From contig NZ_BLIN01000003.1 in NCBI RefSeq assembly GCF_009811555.1, forward strand, positions 744,001 through 808,000: a stretch of 64,000 nucleotides of DNA, in the 5' to 3' direction. The stretch comes from Streptomyces caniferus. GTDB taxonomy: Bacteria > Actinomycetota > Actinomycetes > Streptomycetales > Streptomycetaceae. The translations under genes and the position numbers were made by a program. The notes under the pieces are model-generated. The model was not told where the DNA came from. It did no database searches and worked only from the letters and a program-made list of their open reading frames with translations. Positions 24,211 to 32,309 of this stretch are shown in pieces. Numbering within the stretch: the first letter of the stretch is position 1; each line of letters opens with the position of its first letter.

Positions 24211-24891
24211 ATGCATCACACCCACCTCACCGAGGAGCCGGCCGCCTACGTCGACGCCCGCGAGGAGCTGCGACAAGCCGAGGTCGAGCTGATGCGCCAT
24301 CGCGAACGCGTCGCCGACCTGCGCCGTCGCCTGCCGCTGGGACCCGCCGTCGACGACTACGTGTTCGAGGAAGGCCCTGCCGACCTGCAGGCCGGTGACG
24401 CCCCGGCCACCACCGTGCGGTTGAGCGAGCTCTTCACGCGGCCCGGACGCGACCTGGTCGTCTACCACTTCATGTACGGCAAGCAGCAGTCCCAGCCGTG
24501 CCCCATGTGCACGATGTGGATCGACGGCTTCAACGGAATCGCTCACCACGTCGCGCAGAACGTCGACTTCGTGATCGTCGCCGCGGCCGACCTGCCGACG
24601 CTCCGCGCACACGCCCGAAGCCGGCAGTGGACGAACCTGCGCCTGCTCAGCGCCGGGTCCAACACCTTCAAATACGACCTCGAGAGCGAGGACGCCGAGG
24701 GCAACCAGGACTCGACGGTGTCCGTGTTCACCCGCGACGGCAACGGGTCGGTACGCCACTTCTACTCGGCGCACCCCCGGTTGTCCGACGACATCGATCA
24801 GCGGGGCATCGACCTGCTCAGCCCGGTCTGGCACCTCCTCGACCTCACGCCCCAAGGCCGAGGCGACTGGTTCCCCTCACTCGGCTACTAG
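24211..24891 (+). CDS. DUF899 thioredoxin-like family protein
   Basis: A 226-residue cytoplasmic protein of the DUF899 family. The N-terminal 45 residues are a charged helix (AREELRQAEVELMRHRERVA). The domain then shows DYVFEEGPADL, VRLSELF, DLVVYHFMYG and the Cys pair QPCPMCTMWIDGFN at about residues 95-108, in the thioredoxin-like position. FVIVAAADLPTL and VSVFTRDGNGSVRHFYSAHPR follow. Members are thought to be redox-related because of the fold and CxxC pair, but no reaction is established. ATG 24211 follows GGAGG at five bases. Single gene. Confidence 0.9.
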   Translation: MHHTHLTEEPAAYVDAREELRQAEVELMRHRERVADLRRRLPLGPAVDDYVFEEGPADLQAGDAPATTVRLSELFTRPGRDLVVYHFMYGKQQSQPCPMCTMWIDGFNGIAHHVAQNVDFVIVAAADLPTLRAHARSRQWTNLRLLSAGSNTFKYDLESEDAEGNQDSTVSVFTRDGNGSVRHFYSAHPRLSDDIDQRGIDLLSPVWHLLDLTPQGRGDWFPSLGY

Positions 24892-25137
24892 CGCCCCGGG
24901 GGCTCGGACGCCAGCAGGGCGAAGCGCCGGCGAGGCCATGGCGCCGCGAGCCAAGAACCCCGAGATTTCCAAGAGTTCCCGGCGTTCCGGCTGCCTGGGA
25001 CACGAGCCGGGACGCGAGCGGGACCGTCCCATTTCCTCCCTGGGACGGCTGGGACACATCATCGGCCGAGTCGTCGGAAACGCTGAGCGACGCAGGGTCA
25101 CGTCCGGTGAACCTGCCGATCACTCGAGGAGAATCCG

Positions 25138-25533
25138 ATGAATCGACGCATGCTGCGCAACGGCGTGGTCGCCGCGGTTGCCGCCCTCGCCATGGTCCCC
25201 GCGGTGGCGTTCGCCGACTCCTGCCCGCACCCCGCCTCCGCCCGGTACTCCTCGTACCAGGACACGGCGACGATCAGAACCACTCATGCGTACGGCCGCG
25301 TGGTGACCCCGAACGACGTCAACCTGAACGTCCGTTCGGGCCCGGGCACCGCCTACCGCGTCGTCGGCACCGTACGCGCCGGCCGGGTGCGAGCTCTCGT
25401 GTGCAAGACCAACGGCAGCCCGGTGGGGGGCAACGAGCGCTGGTACAAGCTCTCGCACCACCGGGGCTATGTCTCCGCCCACTACGTCCACGCCTTCCGC
25501 GCCGTCCCGTGGTGCCGCTTCCTCGGCAACTGA
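25138..25533 (+). CDS. Secreted bacterial SH3 (SH3b) domain protein
   Basis: A 131-residue exported protein. The signal peptide (MRNGVVAAVAALAMVPAVAFA-type, cleavage after residue 26) is followed by a short spacer. One SH3b domain covers residues about 55-120: VNLNVRSGPGTAYRVVGTV, WYKLSHHRGYVSAHYV. Two or three Cys could form disulfides. SH3b domains bind peptidoglycan or other wall polymers. GAGGAG precedes ATG 25138 with normal spacing. No catalytic domain is attached, so it is likely a wall-associated binding protein. A strong hairpin follows at 25566. Confidence 0.88.
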   Translation: MNRRMLRNGVVAAVAALAMVPAVAFADSCPHPASARYSSYQDTATIRTTHAYGRVVTPNDVNLNVRSGPGTAYRVVGTVRAGRVRALVCKTNGSPVGGNERWYKLSHHRGYVSAHYVHAFRAVPWCRFLGN

Positions 25534-25565
25534 CGCCGCCGTCCGCGGTGGCACCGCAATGATCT

Positions 25566-25605
25566 CCGGCTGCCCGCCCGTTCGAGGGGGCGGGCGGGCA
25601 GCCGG
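25566..25605 (+). terminator. Strong GC hairpin terminator
   Basis: A perfect 14-base stem (25566-25579 with 25592-25605) around a 12-base loop, 32 bases after the SH3b gene stop. It ends 21 bases before the next gene's start codon and so separates the two secreted-protein genes. Confidence 0.7.
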
Positions 25606-25626
25606 TCCGAGTTCTTGGAGCGTTTG

Positions 25627-26640
25627 ATGGTCACAGACATGCAGGGACCGAGACCGGGACGCAGGGCCGTGTGCGGCCTCGGGCTGATGGCGGCGGCCGC
25701 TGCCGTGGTGCCGGCGCGGTGGGCGCGGGCGGCTCCGGCTCCGAGCCGGAAGCTGCCCGCCCTGTCCGCGGCGGGCCGGCAGTTCCTCGCCGGGCGGCTA
25801 CGGCACACCACGGTGCTGCAGTCGTTCGCCGTCGACGAGCAGCACCGTCATGTCTACGCCCTGCAGGTGGTGGCGGGCGGGGTCCGGCTGACGGGCGAGA
25901 AGACGGCTCCTCCCCACGTGGACCGCGCCGGGAACGGTGATCTGTGCCTGAACCGGCTCACCCTCGACGGCTCCGCGGCCGGGCACATGTACCTGAAGGG
26001 CTTCGGCCACGGCGGCTCGCTCGGGCTGGAGGAATCCGCGAACGGGGTCACGCTGTGGACGGAGTGGGATGCCAACCCGGCGTCCGGCTACGGGCGTGGG
26101 GTGTGCCGCTTCCGTTTCACGGACGGCCGGGTTCTGGAACGCGACAGCGGCGAACTCCGCACGTACCACCCCGTCATCGGCTCCACCAGCAACTTCCCCG
26201 CCCTCGACATGACGCATCGACAACTGCTGCTGCGGTACAAGCGGGACGGCATACCGAGGTTCGCCCTGTACGACCTGGACCGGTTCCGGGCCGGCCTGTT
26301 CCTCCCCCTGACCGACTTCGCCCAGCCGGGCGCCGACCTCGAACTGCCCTTCCAGGGCATGGCCGTCTACGGCCGCTACGCCTACCAGCTCCTGGGCACC
26401 GCGTACGGAACGGGGAATCCGGCGTCCTCCGGCGGCAACACCCGGCTCTACCGCATCGATCTACGGACCGGAGGTGTGGTGTGGCAGCAGTTGGAGCGGA
26501 CGGCCCCGGAGCTGTCGCCCCGCGAGCCGGAGGGCCTGGCCGTGCTGCGGAGCGGTGGCACGCCGCGGCTGTGCCTGGGCTTCGTCGAAGGCCCGGCGGG
26601 CGGGCGCACTTTCCGTCTGTATGACAAAGCGCTGAGCTGA
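25627..26640 (+). CDS. Secreted TagC/phage-P68-RBP-like beta-propeller protein
   Basis: A 337-residue exported protein. Its N-terminus has a twin-Arg pattern (GRRAVCGLGLMAAAAA), so it may use the Tat system, with cleavage near residue 36. The mature part matches what Streptomyces genomes label 'teichoic acid biosynthesis protein C'. That is a beta-propeller related to the phage P68 receptor-binding protein: LQSFAVDEQHRHVYALQVV, GDLCLNRLTLDGSAAGHMYL, GFGHGGSLGLEE and TLWTEWDAN. ATG 25627 follows GGAG at six bases. Despite the name, no enzymatic role in teichoic acid synthesis is evident; polymer binding at the wall is more likely. It follows the SH3b gene in the same direction. Confidence 0.8.
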   Translation: MVTDMQGPRPGRRAVCGLGLMAAAAAVVPARWARAAPAPSRKLPALSAAGRQFLAGRLRHTTVLQSFAVDEQHRHVYALQVVAGGVRLTGEKTAPPHVDRAGNGDLCLNRLTLDGSAAGHMYLKGFGHGGSLGLEESANGVTLWTEWDANPASGYGRGVCRFRFTDGRVLERDSGELRTYHPVIGSTSNFPALDMTHRQLLLRYKRDGIPRFALYDLDRFRAGLFLPLTDFAQPGADLELPFQGMAVYGRYAYQLLGTAYGTGNPASSGGNTRLYRIDLRTGGVVWQQLERTAPELSPREPEGLAVLRSGGTPRLCLGFVEGPAGGRTFRLYDKALS

Positions 26641-26773
26641 CATGTTCCGTTCGGTGCGTACGGGGTGTCATCGGCCGCCGCGCGTGGGTACACATTCCGC
26701 CATCCGGGAGGAAACAGACCTCCGGACCGCCGACCGGGGCCGCTGAAGGCGACCGCTCCCGGGGCGGAGGCAG

Positions 26774-27673
26774 GTGGTGAGGGAGGCGCACACGGTGTCC
26801 CACTGGCGGCCGCTGCCCGACACACTCGATACGGACGCGCAACACCTGGCGGAGGAGTTGCGCGTCCTCAAGGAACGGACCGGGCTGAGCCTCGACGGGC
26901 TGGCCAGGAAGACCCCGTACAGCAAATCCGCGTGGCACCGCTATCTCAACGGCGAGAAGCTGCCGCCGCGAAGCGCGGTCGAGGCACTCGGCCAGGTGGC
27001 GGGCGCGGACCAGGAACGGCTGCTCGCGGTGTACGACGCCGCGTACCGGGCCCGGACCGCGCCCGTGCCCGACCCGGCCGAGGCGCCCACGGTTCCCGTC
27101 GCGGCGGAACGGACCGGGCGCGCCCGGGCGATGCTGCGCAGCGCCGGGGTGCTGCGGACCGCCGGAGCGCTGGTGGCGCTGACGGCGCTGGTGGCGACCA
27201 TGGGAGCGGCGGCCTCGATCGTGCAGATTCCCGCACGTGCCGCCCGTACGGACGGGGACGCCTCCCCCGCGTGCCACGGCCACAGATGCCAGGGGCGGTA
27301 CCCGTGGAGGTTCGGCTGCAATCGCGACGCGCGCGCGGAGAGCACCCACGTGGACACCACCTACACCGTGCGGCTCCGGTTCAGCCCGTCGTGCGGCACC
27401 GTCTGGTCGGAGGTGCAGCCGCACTCCGGCGGCGCCCAGAAGGTCTCGATCTGGGTCGGCCGGGACGCCCGGCTCACCTCCCATCCCCGTGGCCGTGAGG
27501 GACTTGCTGTCAGCCCCATGCTGGCCACGTCGGATCTGCGGCAGGCGGTGGCCTGCGCAAAGGTGACGGACCGGGTGGCATGCACGGGCGCCGTCGAACT
27601 GACCAGCCCGGCCCGCCCCAAGGACGGGGACGACTTCCCCGGCACCAAGTTCCTCGAGCGGGTGACGCGTTGA
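26774..27673 (+). CDS. Membrane-tethered HTH protein with extracytoplasmic DUF2690 domain
   Basis: A 299-residue protein with HTH, membrane helix and outside domain in that order. Residues about 20-75 are the XRE-type HTH (LKERTGLSLDGLARKTPYS, SAWHRYLNGEKLPP). A hydrophobic helix lies near residue 140 (TAGALVALTALVATMGAAAS). The C-terminal domain begins CHGHRCQGRYPWRFGCNRDA, the Cys-rich start of DUF2690. A GTG start at 26774 (GGAGG at six bases) or at 26795 (GGGAGG at eight bases) is possible. It shares its architecture with the larger protein at 15480-17060. It is followed after 72 bases by the convergent MarR gene. Confidence 0.88.
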   Translation: MVREAHTVSHWRPLPDTLDTDAQHLAEELRVLKERTGLSLDGLARKTPYSKSAWHRYLNGEKLPPRSAVEALGQVAGADQERLLAVYDAAYRARTAPVPDPAEAPTVPVAAERTGRARAMLRSAGVLRTAGALVALTALVATMGAAASIVQIPARAARTDGDASPACHGHRCQGRYPWRFGCNRDARAESTHVDTTYTVRLRFSPSCGTVWSEVQPHSGGAQKVSIWVGRDARLTSHPRGREGLAVSPMLATSDLRQAVACAKVTDRVACTGAVELTSPARPKDGDDFPGTKFLERVTR

Positions 27674-27745
27674 GGTGACCGGCCGGTGGCGTTCGCGCCT
27701 GTGGGCGCCGACCGCGCGCGGGTGGTCCACACGGCAGGCCGCCCC

Positions 27746-28192
27746 CTAGACGACGAACGGGCCGTCGGCCGTGAACCGGCGCAGTTGGCGGGCGAAGGTC
27801 TCGGCCTCGCCCGCCGGCCATGAGGACAGGCTCGCCATGATGTGGGCGGCCAGACGTGCCCGCAGGTCGGCGACGGCCTGTTGGCCCTGGTCGGTGAGTA
27901 CGAGCAGGTGCGCGCGCCGGTCGGCGGGGTCCGCCTCGCGGCGGATGAGGCCGGCGGCCTCCAGTCGTGAGGCGCGCCGGGTGACACCGGAGCGGTCGAC
28001 TCCTGCGTCGGGAGCCAGGTCGGCCGCGCTGCGGGGCCCGGTCCGGGCCAGCGCGCTGAGCACCGGGTACGTCAGCTCGTCCACCGCCTCCCCCATGCCC
28101 TCGGTGAGCTGCTTGTGCAGCTGGGTGCGAGTGGTGCGCCTGAGCAGGATGCCCAGCGCGTCTGCGATCTCGTGTCCTGCTTCGTTTTCCAC
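27746..28192 (-). CDS. MarR-family transcriptional regulator
   Basis: A 148-residue winged-helix regulator. Helices for dimerisation flank the DNA-binding part: LTYPVLSALARTGPRSAADL, GVDRSGVTRRASRLEAAGLI and the wing READPADRRAHLLVLT (DxRxxxxxLT is the family hallmark). It starts with GTG 28192 and has almost no leader, so it may be leaderless. The 97-base divergent gap to the SnoaL-like gene contains two perfect palindromes that fit as its operators. The ligand is unknown; control of the neighbour and of itself is inferred. Confidence 0.92.
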   Translation of the reverse strand: MENEAGHEIADALGILLRRTTRTQLHKQLTEGMGEAVDELTYPVLSALARTGPRSAADLAPDAGVDRSGVTRRASRLEAAGLIRREADPADRRAHLLVLTDQGQQAVADLRARLAAHIMASLSSWPAGEAETFARQLRRFTADGPFVV

Positions 28193-28203
28193 ACCTCAAG
28201 AAT

Positions 28204-28222
28204 AGCGTGCGTCGCGCACGCT
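28204..28222. promoter_or_regulatory. Candidate MarR operator A (AGCGTGC-N5-GCACGCT)
   Basis: Perfect 7-base inverted repeat with a five-base centre (GTCGC), 12 bases upstream of the MarR start. Its half-site is shared with operator B at 28245, and the two centres are 41 bases apart, close to four helical turns, so both lie on the same face of the DNA. Confidence 0.7.
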
Positions 28223-28244
28223 TTCAGTGCTACAGTCCAGGAGA

Positions 28245-28263
28245 TGCGTGCGCAGCGCACGCA
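28245..28263. promoter_or_regulatory. Candidate MarR operator B (TGCGTGC-N5-GCACGCA)
   Basis: Perfect 7-base inverted repeat with a five-base centre (GCAGC), ending 27 bases before the SnoaL-like start codon. Bound repressor here would cover the promoter of that gene. Confidence 0.7.
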
Positions 28264-28289
28264 CTACTCTTCTTCGAGAAGGAACTCCC

Positions 28290-28682
28290 ATGTCTCGCAC
28301 CGGCATCGAGCCCGCCCTGAACGACCTGCTGTTCAACCGCGACCTCACCCTGGAGGAGGCCGCCGACCGCCACTTCGCCCCGGAGTACCGCCAGCGCACG
28401 GACGGGAAGTGGGATGACCGCGCGGCGTTCCTCGAGCACATGACCCACCTGCGCGGCATCGTCGCCGGCGGCCATGTCCAGGTGCACGAAGAGCTCTTCG
28501 ACGGCAGCAGGTACGCCGACCGGCACACCGCCCACATCACGAAGACGGACGGCTCGACCGTCAGCATGGAGGTCTACGTGTTCGCCGACCTCGCACCCGA
28601 CGGCCGCTTCAGCCGCATCGAGGAGACCACCCTGATGCTCCAGGGCGCCGACACCGACCGCAACATCGGCAGCGCCCGCTAG
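28290..28682 (+). CDS. SnoaL-like/NTF2-fold protein
   Basis: A 130-residue cone-shaped NTF2-fold protein. Features include LNDLLFNRDLTLEEAADRHF, the EYRQRTDGKWDDRAAFLEHM segment and the beta-strand DRHTAHITKTDGSTVSMEVY; the family usually binds small hydrophobic ligands or polyketide intermediates. No clear catalytic dyad is visible. ATG 28290 has AGAAGGA at seven bases. It is divergent from the MarR gene and almost certainly under its control. A role in binding or converting the MarR effector is inferred. Confidence 0.8.
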   Translation: MSRTGIEPALNDLLFNRDLTLEEAADRHFAPEYRQRTDGKWDDRAAFLEHMTHLRGIVAGGHVQVHEELFDGSRYADRHTAHITKTDGSTVSMEVYVFADLAPDGRFSRIEETTLMLQGADTDRNIGSAR

Positions 28683-28779
28683 GGCGTGCCCGAGGGGTCA
28701 ACCGCCTTGGGCAGCTGCTGATCCGGGACGCCGTGAGGCGTCATCAGCGTGATCTACCAGGTGGATGGGGACGAGACCG

Positions 28780-28800
28780 GCTCCCCCCGCTCGGGGGAGC
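28780..28800. terminator. Hairpin between convergent SnoaL-like and HxlR genes
   Basis: GCTCCCCC and GGGGGAGC form an 8-base stem with a 5-base loop, midway in the 184-base gap between two convergent genes. Suitable as a bidirectional terminator. Confidence 0.55.
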
Positions 28801-28866
28801 GGCTCGGCACCTCACCCACTTCCACCGCAGGGGCGACGGGTGCACCGAAGGCAGGCCGCTGCCACG

Positions 28867-29238
28867 CTATGCCGCGTTGTACGGCGGCAGCTGCCGGGTG
28901 ATGCGGTCGAACAGCTCCGTCAGCGGTTCGCCGATGTCCCGGCCGAACCCGGTCAGCCCGTAGGTGACCTGGGGCGGCGTCGTCTGCTCGACCTCCCGCC
29001 AGACCAAGCCGTCCTGGACCAGCGCGCGCAGGGTCTGGGAGAGCATCTTCTCGCTGATGCCGTGGATGCTCTCGCGCAGCTCGTAGAACCGCAGGTCATT
29101 GCTCCGCAAGGAGATCAGCACCCAGATGCCCCACCTGCTGGTCACATGGTCGACCACGTTTCGCGCGGGGCAGTCGGTGTGAAACACGTCATACCGCTTC
29201 CCCGCCTCGGCCTGTCTGTACTGCGCGCCTTCCGTCAC
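28867..29238 (-). CDS. HxlR-family transcriptional regulator
   Basis: A 123-residue winged-helix regulator of the HxlR group. The single Cys in FHTDCPARNVVDHVTSRWGI is in the family's usual N-terminal place and is redox-active in relatives such as HypR and YodB. LRFYELRESIHGISEKMLSQ and LVQDGLVWREVEQTTPPQV complete the winged helix. GTG 29238 begins the protein. It is divergent from an NmrA-like reductase across 90 bases. By analogy with other HxlR-reductase pairs, it likely responds to electrophiles or aldehydes and controls the reductase. Confidence 0.92.
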   Translation of the reverse strand: MTEGAQYRQAEAGKRYDVFHTDCPARNVVDHVTSRWGIWVLISLRSNDLRFYELRESIHGISEKMLSQTLRALVQDGLVWREVEQTTPPQVTYGLTGFGRDIGEPLTELFDRITRQLPPYNAA

Positions 29239-29249
29239 GTCATGAGCTT

Positions 29250-29276
29250 ACTTCAAGGTACGTCCTTACGAAAAGT
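29250..29276. promoter_or_regulatory. Candidate HxlR operator
   Basis: The gap between the HxlR and NmrA-like genes holds a nested inverted repeat: AAGG (29255-29258) with CCTT (29264-29267), and outer ACTT (29250-29253) with AAGT (29273-29276). HxlR regulators often bind such paired short palindromes just upstream of the divergent target. The arms are short, so this is tentative. Confidence 0.45.
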
Positions 29277-29328
29277 TAGCCAGCTCCCTAAGTTGCAGGC
29301 AACAGAGGACATCTGACGAGGAGCTGAC

Positions 29329-30168
29329 ATGATCGTGGTGACCGGGGCTACCGGGAATATCGGCCGGCCGTTGACGCAGGCACTGGCCGCGGCGGGCGAG
29401 CAGGTGACGGCCGTGTCACGGCACACGGCGGCGGTGCCGAACGGCGTCCGGCACGTGGCGGCCGACCTGGCCGAGCCGGCCGGCCTCAAGCCCGCGCTGG
29501 CCGGAGCGAAGGCGTTGTTCCTGCTGCTGTCCGGCGACCTGCACGCCGCCGGGGCCCGCCCGGCGGACATCATCGGCCAAGCCGCGGCCAGCGGGGTCCG
29601 CCGAGTCGTCCTGCTCTCCACGCTGGGCGTGGTGACCAGACCCTTCGGCTCCACGCGGATCGCGATGCGCGCGCTGGAGGACATGCTGCGGGAGTCCGGC
29701 CTGGAGTGGGCCATCCTGCGGCCGGGTGGCTTCGCCTCCAACGCCCTGTGGTGGGCCGAGTCCGTCCGCACGCAACAGGTCGTCGCCGCCCCCTTCGGCG
29801 ACGTCGGGGTGCCGGTCATCGACCCGGCGGACATCGCCGAGGTCGCGGCGGCCTGCCTGCTGGAGGACCGGCACGCCGGCGGCGAGTACGAGCTGACCGG
29901 CCCTGAGGTGATCACGCCGCGCCAGCAGGCGGAGGCCCTCGCCGGCGCGCTGGGCTCGCCGGTGAGATTTCACGAGCTCACCCGTGACGAGGCCAGGACC
30001 GCCATGTCCCAGAGCATGCCGGCGGAACTCGCCGACGACACTCTGGACATCCTCGGTTCCCCGAGCCCGGCCGAGCTGCGCGTCAGCCCGGACGTCCAAC
30101 AGGTCCTCGGCCGCGCCCCGCGCCCCTTCGCCGACTGGGCCGCCCGCAATGTCGCCGCGTTCCGCTGA
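29329..30168 (+). CDS. NmrA-like atypical short-chain dehydrogenase (NAD(P)H-binding)
   Basis: A 279-residue Rossmann-fold protein. The N-terminal nucleotide motif is VTGATGNIGRPL (GxxGxxG). VVLLSTLGVV, a usual strand end for NmrA/QOR2-like proteins, and ILRPGGFASNALWWAESV follow. The SDR Tyr-xxx-Lys is not obvious, as in the atypical NmrA subgroup, which act as reductases or redox sensors. GAGGAG precedes ATG 29329 at five bases. It pairs with the divergent HxlR gene and probably acts in quinone or electrophile response. A perfect hairpin overlaps its stop codon. Confidence 0.9.
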   Translation: MIVVTGATGNIGRPLTQALAAAGEQVTAVSRHTAAVPNGVRHVAADLAEPAGLKPALAGAKALFLLLSGDLHAAGARPADIIGQAAASGVRRVVLLSTLGVVTRPFGSTRIAMRALEDMLRESGLEWAILRPGGFASNALWWAESVRTQQVVAAPFGDVGVPVIDPADIAEVAAACLLEDRHAGGEYELTGPEVITPRQQAEALAGALGSPVRFHELTRDEARTAMSQSMPAELADDTLDILGSPSPAELRVSPDVQQVLGRAPRPFADWAARNVAAFR

Positions 30169-30188
30169 GACTGCTCAGCGGAACGCGG
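30155..30188 (+). terminator. Perfect hairpin overlapping the NmrA-like stop codon
   Basis: A perfect 15-base stem (30155-30169 with 30174-30188) with a four-base loop (ACTG). The left arm includes the last codons and the TGA at 30166-30168. One of the strongest stems in the window. Confidence 0.75.
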
Positions 30189-30661
30189 GAACTGCTCCTC
30201 GTGCTCCGCGAGCCAGTGCTGATGATCGAGGAGCCTGGCCCCGGAGTCGAGGCTGACCTGCCGCCGGTCGCCCCGGGTATGTGCTCAGCGCTACTCGCCA
30301 CCTGGCCGTAGCCGTACGAGAACAGGGGCGGGCCCGGCCGTCGCGCTCATCCCACCGCCGATCGCCCGAGGCCTCCGCTCCCACGGTCACCGGCTTGGCC
30401 GCGATTCTGCGCCACTCCCCCGCCGGCACAGGCCGCGACGTCGACTCGCCGTGGTGCTGGATCCGCCACTGCGCCGGTTGGGTGGCCGCAGCGGCCACCC
30501 TGGCGACGCCACCACAAAGGCTGCCCCGGACCTGACGATCAGGTTCCGGGCGGCCTGGCGTACCGGATGGCGTCCAGGCCGGGCATACGCGGTGGCGTGG
30601 GCCTGGCTCGGGCGAAGCGGACGGCGGCCGGTAGCCGGTAGCCGGTAGCCGGTAGCCACGG
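30189..30661. other. Intergenic region between convergent genes, about 470 bases
   Basis: No gene is supported. Apart from the hairpin at its left edge it contains a heptanucleotide tandem repeat at 30627-30654, directly before the end of the minus-strand phosphatase gene. Confidence 0.5.
30627..30654. repeat. Tandem heptanucleotide repeat (GCCGGTA)4
   Basis: Four perfect tandem copies of GCCGGTA, starting 8 bases short of the SpoIIE-phosphatase stop codon on the non-coding side. Period seven, so not a coding repeat. Confidence 0.9.
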
Positions 30662-31795
30662 TCATAGAGGCCGGGCCAGGAGGTCCTGCGCCCGCAGGGG
30701 CCGGTGCAGGGCGAGGAGGGCCTGATCGTCCTGGGGGGCGCCGCCGCTGTGCCGGCTGACGTCGTGGGCCAGGAGGTCGAGGACCGTCGAGGGCTCCGGG
30801 AAATGGCCGGTCTGGCGCAGATAGGACTGCATCATGTGAGGGACGCGGTCGGCAGGGTCGTAGAAGACGCCGGCAGGGTCACGGGCCTCGGTGACGCCAT
30901 CGGTGTAGCACAACAGCATCGACCCGGGCGGGAAAGAGTGTGTCGCGACCGGGGAGGTCCAGGCCCCCAGAGTGGCGATGCCCAGGGGCGGTGCTTCCTC
31001 CGGCGGATCCAGTACGGACGCTCGGCCGTCCGCGTAGAGCAGCAGAGGGGCGGGATGGCCGCGGTTGACGATGCGGACCTCGCTCAGGTCGTCGGCGAAC
31101 TCGGCGATCAGGGCGGTGGTGAACCCCTCGGTCGCGTCCAGGCCCTCCCGGCGCTGGCTTTCGCGCAACAGGGCCTCCTCCATGCACTCCACAAGGGCGG
31201 GCAGGTCAGGTTCGTGGTCGGCCGCGTAGCGGAAGACCCCGATGTCGACGCTGACCGCCGTGACGGCGGACAGGCCCTTCCCCCGCACGTCGCCGACCAT
31301 GGCACGCACCCCGAACGGGGTCTCCTGCATCACGTAGAGGTCGCCGCCGATCAGCGCCATGTCTTCGGCCGGCACATAACGGGCAGCGATCCGCAGGTCT
31401 CCCAGCCGGCTCGGGGGTCTGGGCAGCACGGCGCGCTGGGCCACCTCCGCGGCGTAGCGTGCCCGGTTCGCGCTCACGTGCTGCGTGCGCAGGGACCGGT
31501 TCAGGCCGACCGCCAGAACGGTGACGGCCGCCAGGGTGAGCTGGACGGCCGCGTCGCCCTGCCAGCCGTAGGTTCCGTCGACGAATGCCAGACCCGTCTG
31601 CACCACCATCGCTGTCAGACCGATCCCGACGATGCCCACCGGGCTGAGCAGCGAAACTGCCGTCACCGGAGCCACAGCCAGCAGGGGAGCGGACGACACC
31701 GAGCGCGGCGTCAGCACGTCCACCAGCGCCGCGAGAAAAATCACCGCAGCGGGAACCCAGCGGCGCACCCGTGACCACACCGGCAACACCCTCAT
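30662..31795 (-). CDS. Membrane-anchored PP2C/SpoIIE-type phosphatase
   Basis: A 377-residue phosphatase. Several N-terminal membrane helices (WVPAAVIFLAALVDVL; LLAVAPVTAVSLLSPVG; LTLAAVTVLAVGLN) occupy residues 10-115. The cytoplasmic PP2C domain follows: RAVLPRPPSRLGDLRIAARY, GGDLYVMQ, VGDVRGKGLSAV, LLCYTDGVTEARDP and DDQALLALH. All metal-binding Asp positions appear present, although the usual GGDWYD is GGDLYV. There is no GAF or PAS domain, so input probably comes through the membrane part. ATG 31795 is the likely start, with a GGGAGGG about 14 bases away. Targets would be anti-anti-sigma proteins, none of which is encoded nearby. Confidence 0.88.
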   Translation of the reverse strand: MRVLPVWSRVRRWVPAAVIFLAALVDVLTPRSVSSAPLLAVAPVTAVSLLSPVGIVGIGLTAMVVQTGLAFVDGTYGWQGDAAVQLTLAAVTVLAVGLNRSLRTQHVSANRARYAAEVAQRAVLPRPPSRLGDLRIAARYVPAEDMALIGGDLYVMQETPFGVRAMVGDVRGKGLSAVTAVSVDIGVFRYAADHEPDLPALVECMEEALLRESQRREGLDATEGFTTALIAEFADDLSEVRIVNRGHPAPLLLYADGRASVLDPPEEAPPLGIATLGAWTSPVATHSFPPGSMLLCYTDGVTEARDPAGVFYDPADRVPHMMQSYLRQTGHFPEPSTVLDLLAHDVSRHSGGAPQDDQALLALHRPLRAQDLLARPL

Positions 31796-32309
31796 CAGGC
31801 CATTCTGCCCTCCCGGCAGGCCCGCGACAGCTGAGCCGACCGCTGCGGCAATCCAACGGGGCCAAACGACCGCCCTCGCCAGGCGGGCAGCGGGCTTCCG
31901 GACCGGCCCGTCCCGCCCCGCATCACCCTCATCGCCCGAGCCTTGGGCCACTGCCCCAGCGCCCGCTGTGCCTGCTTCTGCACCACCTGAATGCCCCCGT
32001 CGCCGAAAGCTGCCGTCTGCGCGGCGTCCTGCCCGCTCCTGGTGCCGTACGGATCGCCCTCCACGCCGGCGACCACATGACCATCCTCTACGAGCTCCCC
32101 CACGACCGCCTGGCACCGGCCCAGGTCCCCGGCATCCTGCGCACCGTCCAACGGCGTGAACCGCACCTCGTGAAGCGTTTCACAACGACGGCCTGTCACG
32201 GTTCGTCGAGGCGAGGTGTCTCGATGTGCAGCCTTGTGCAACCGAAGAGGGGAGCTACGTGTGATGTCCGATGCCCGGGTACCGGCGCAGGCCTGTGGTG
32301 GGGTGAGCC
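31796..32309. other. Divergent gap with an orphan coding-like segment
   Basis: 514 bases between the phosphatase start and the ECF41 gene. On the plus strand, 31965-32195 reads as protein with strongly GC-rich third positions (LLLHHLNAPVAESCRLRG, then GAVRIALHAGDHMTILYELP and VPGILRTVQRREPHLVKRF). No ribosome-binding site or stop frames it, and the frame runs on into the sigma-factor gene out of phase. It looks like the remnant of an unknown small gene. Confidence 0.4.

Noticed and set aside
23914..24855. Upstream extension of the HAD phosphatase frame on the minus strand
   Set aside because: It is antisense to the DUF899 gene. The HAD domain begins just after 23883, so the extension is a shadow.
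25627..26640. Enzyme of teichoic acid synthesis, as the common label for this family suggests
   Set aside because: The sequence shows only a secreted beta-propeller; no glycosyl- or phosphotransferase motif is visible and no teichoic acid genes are near.
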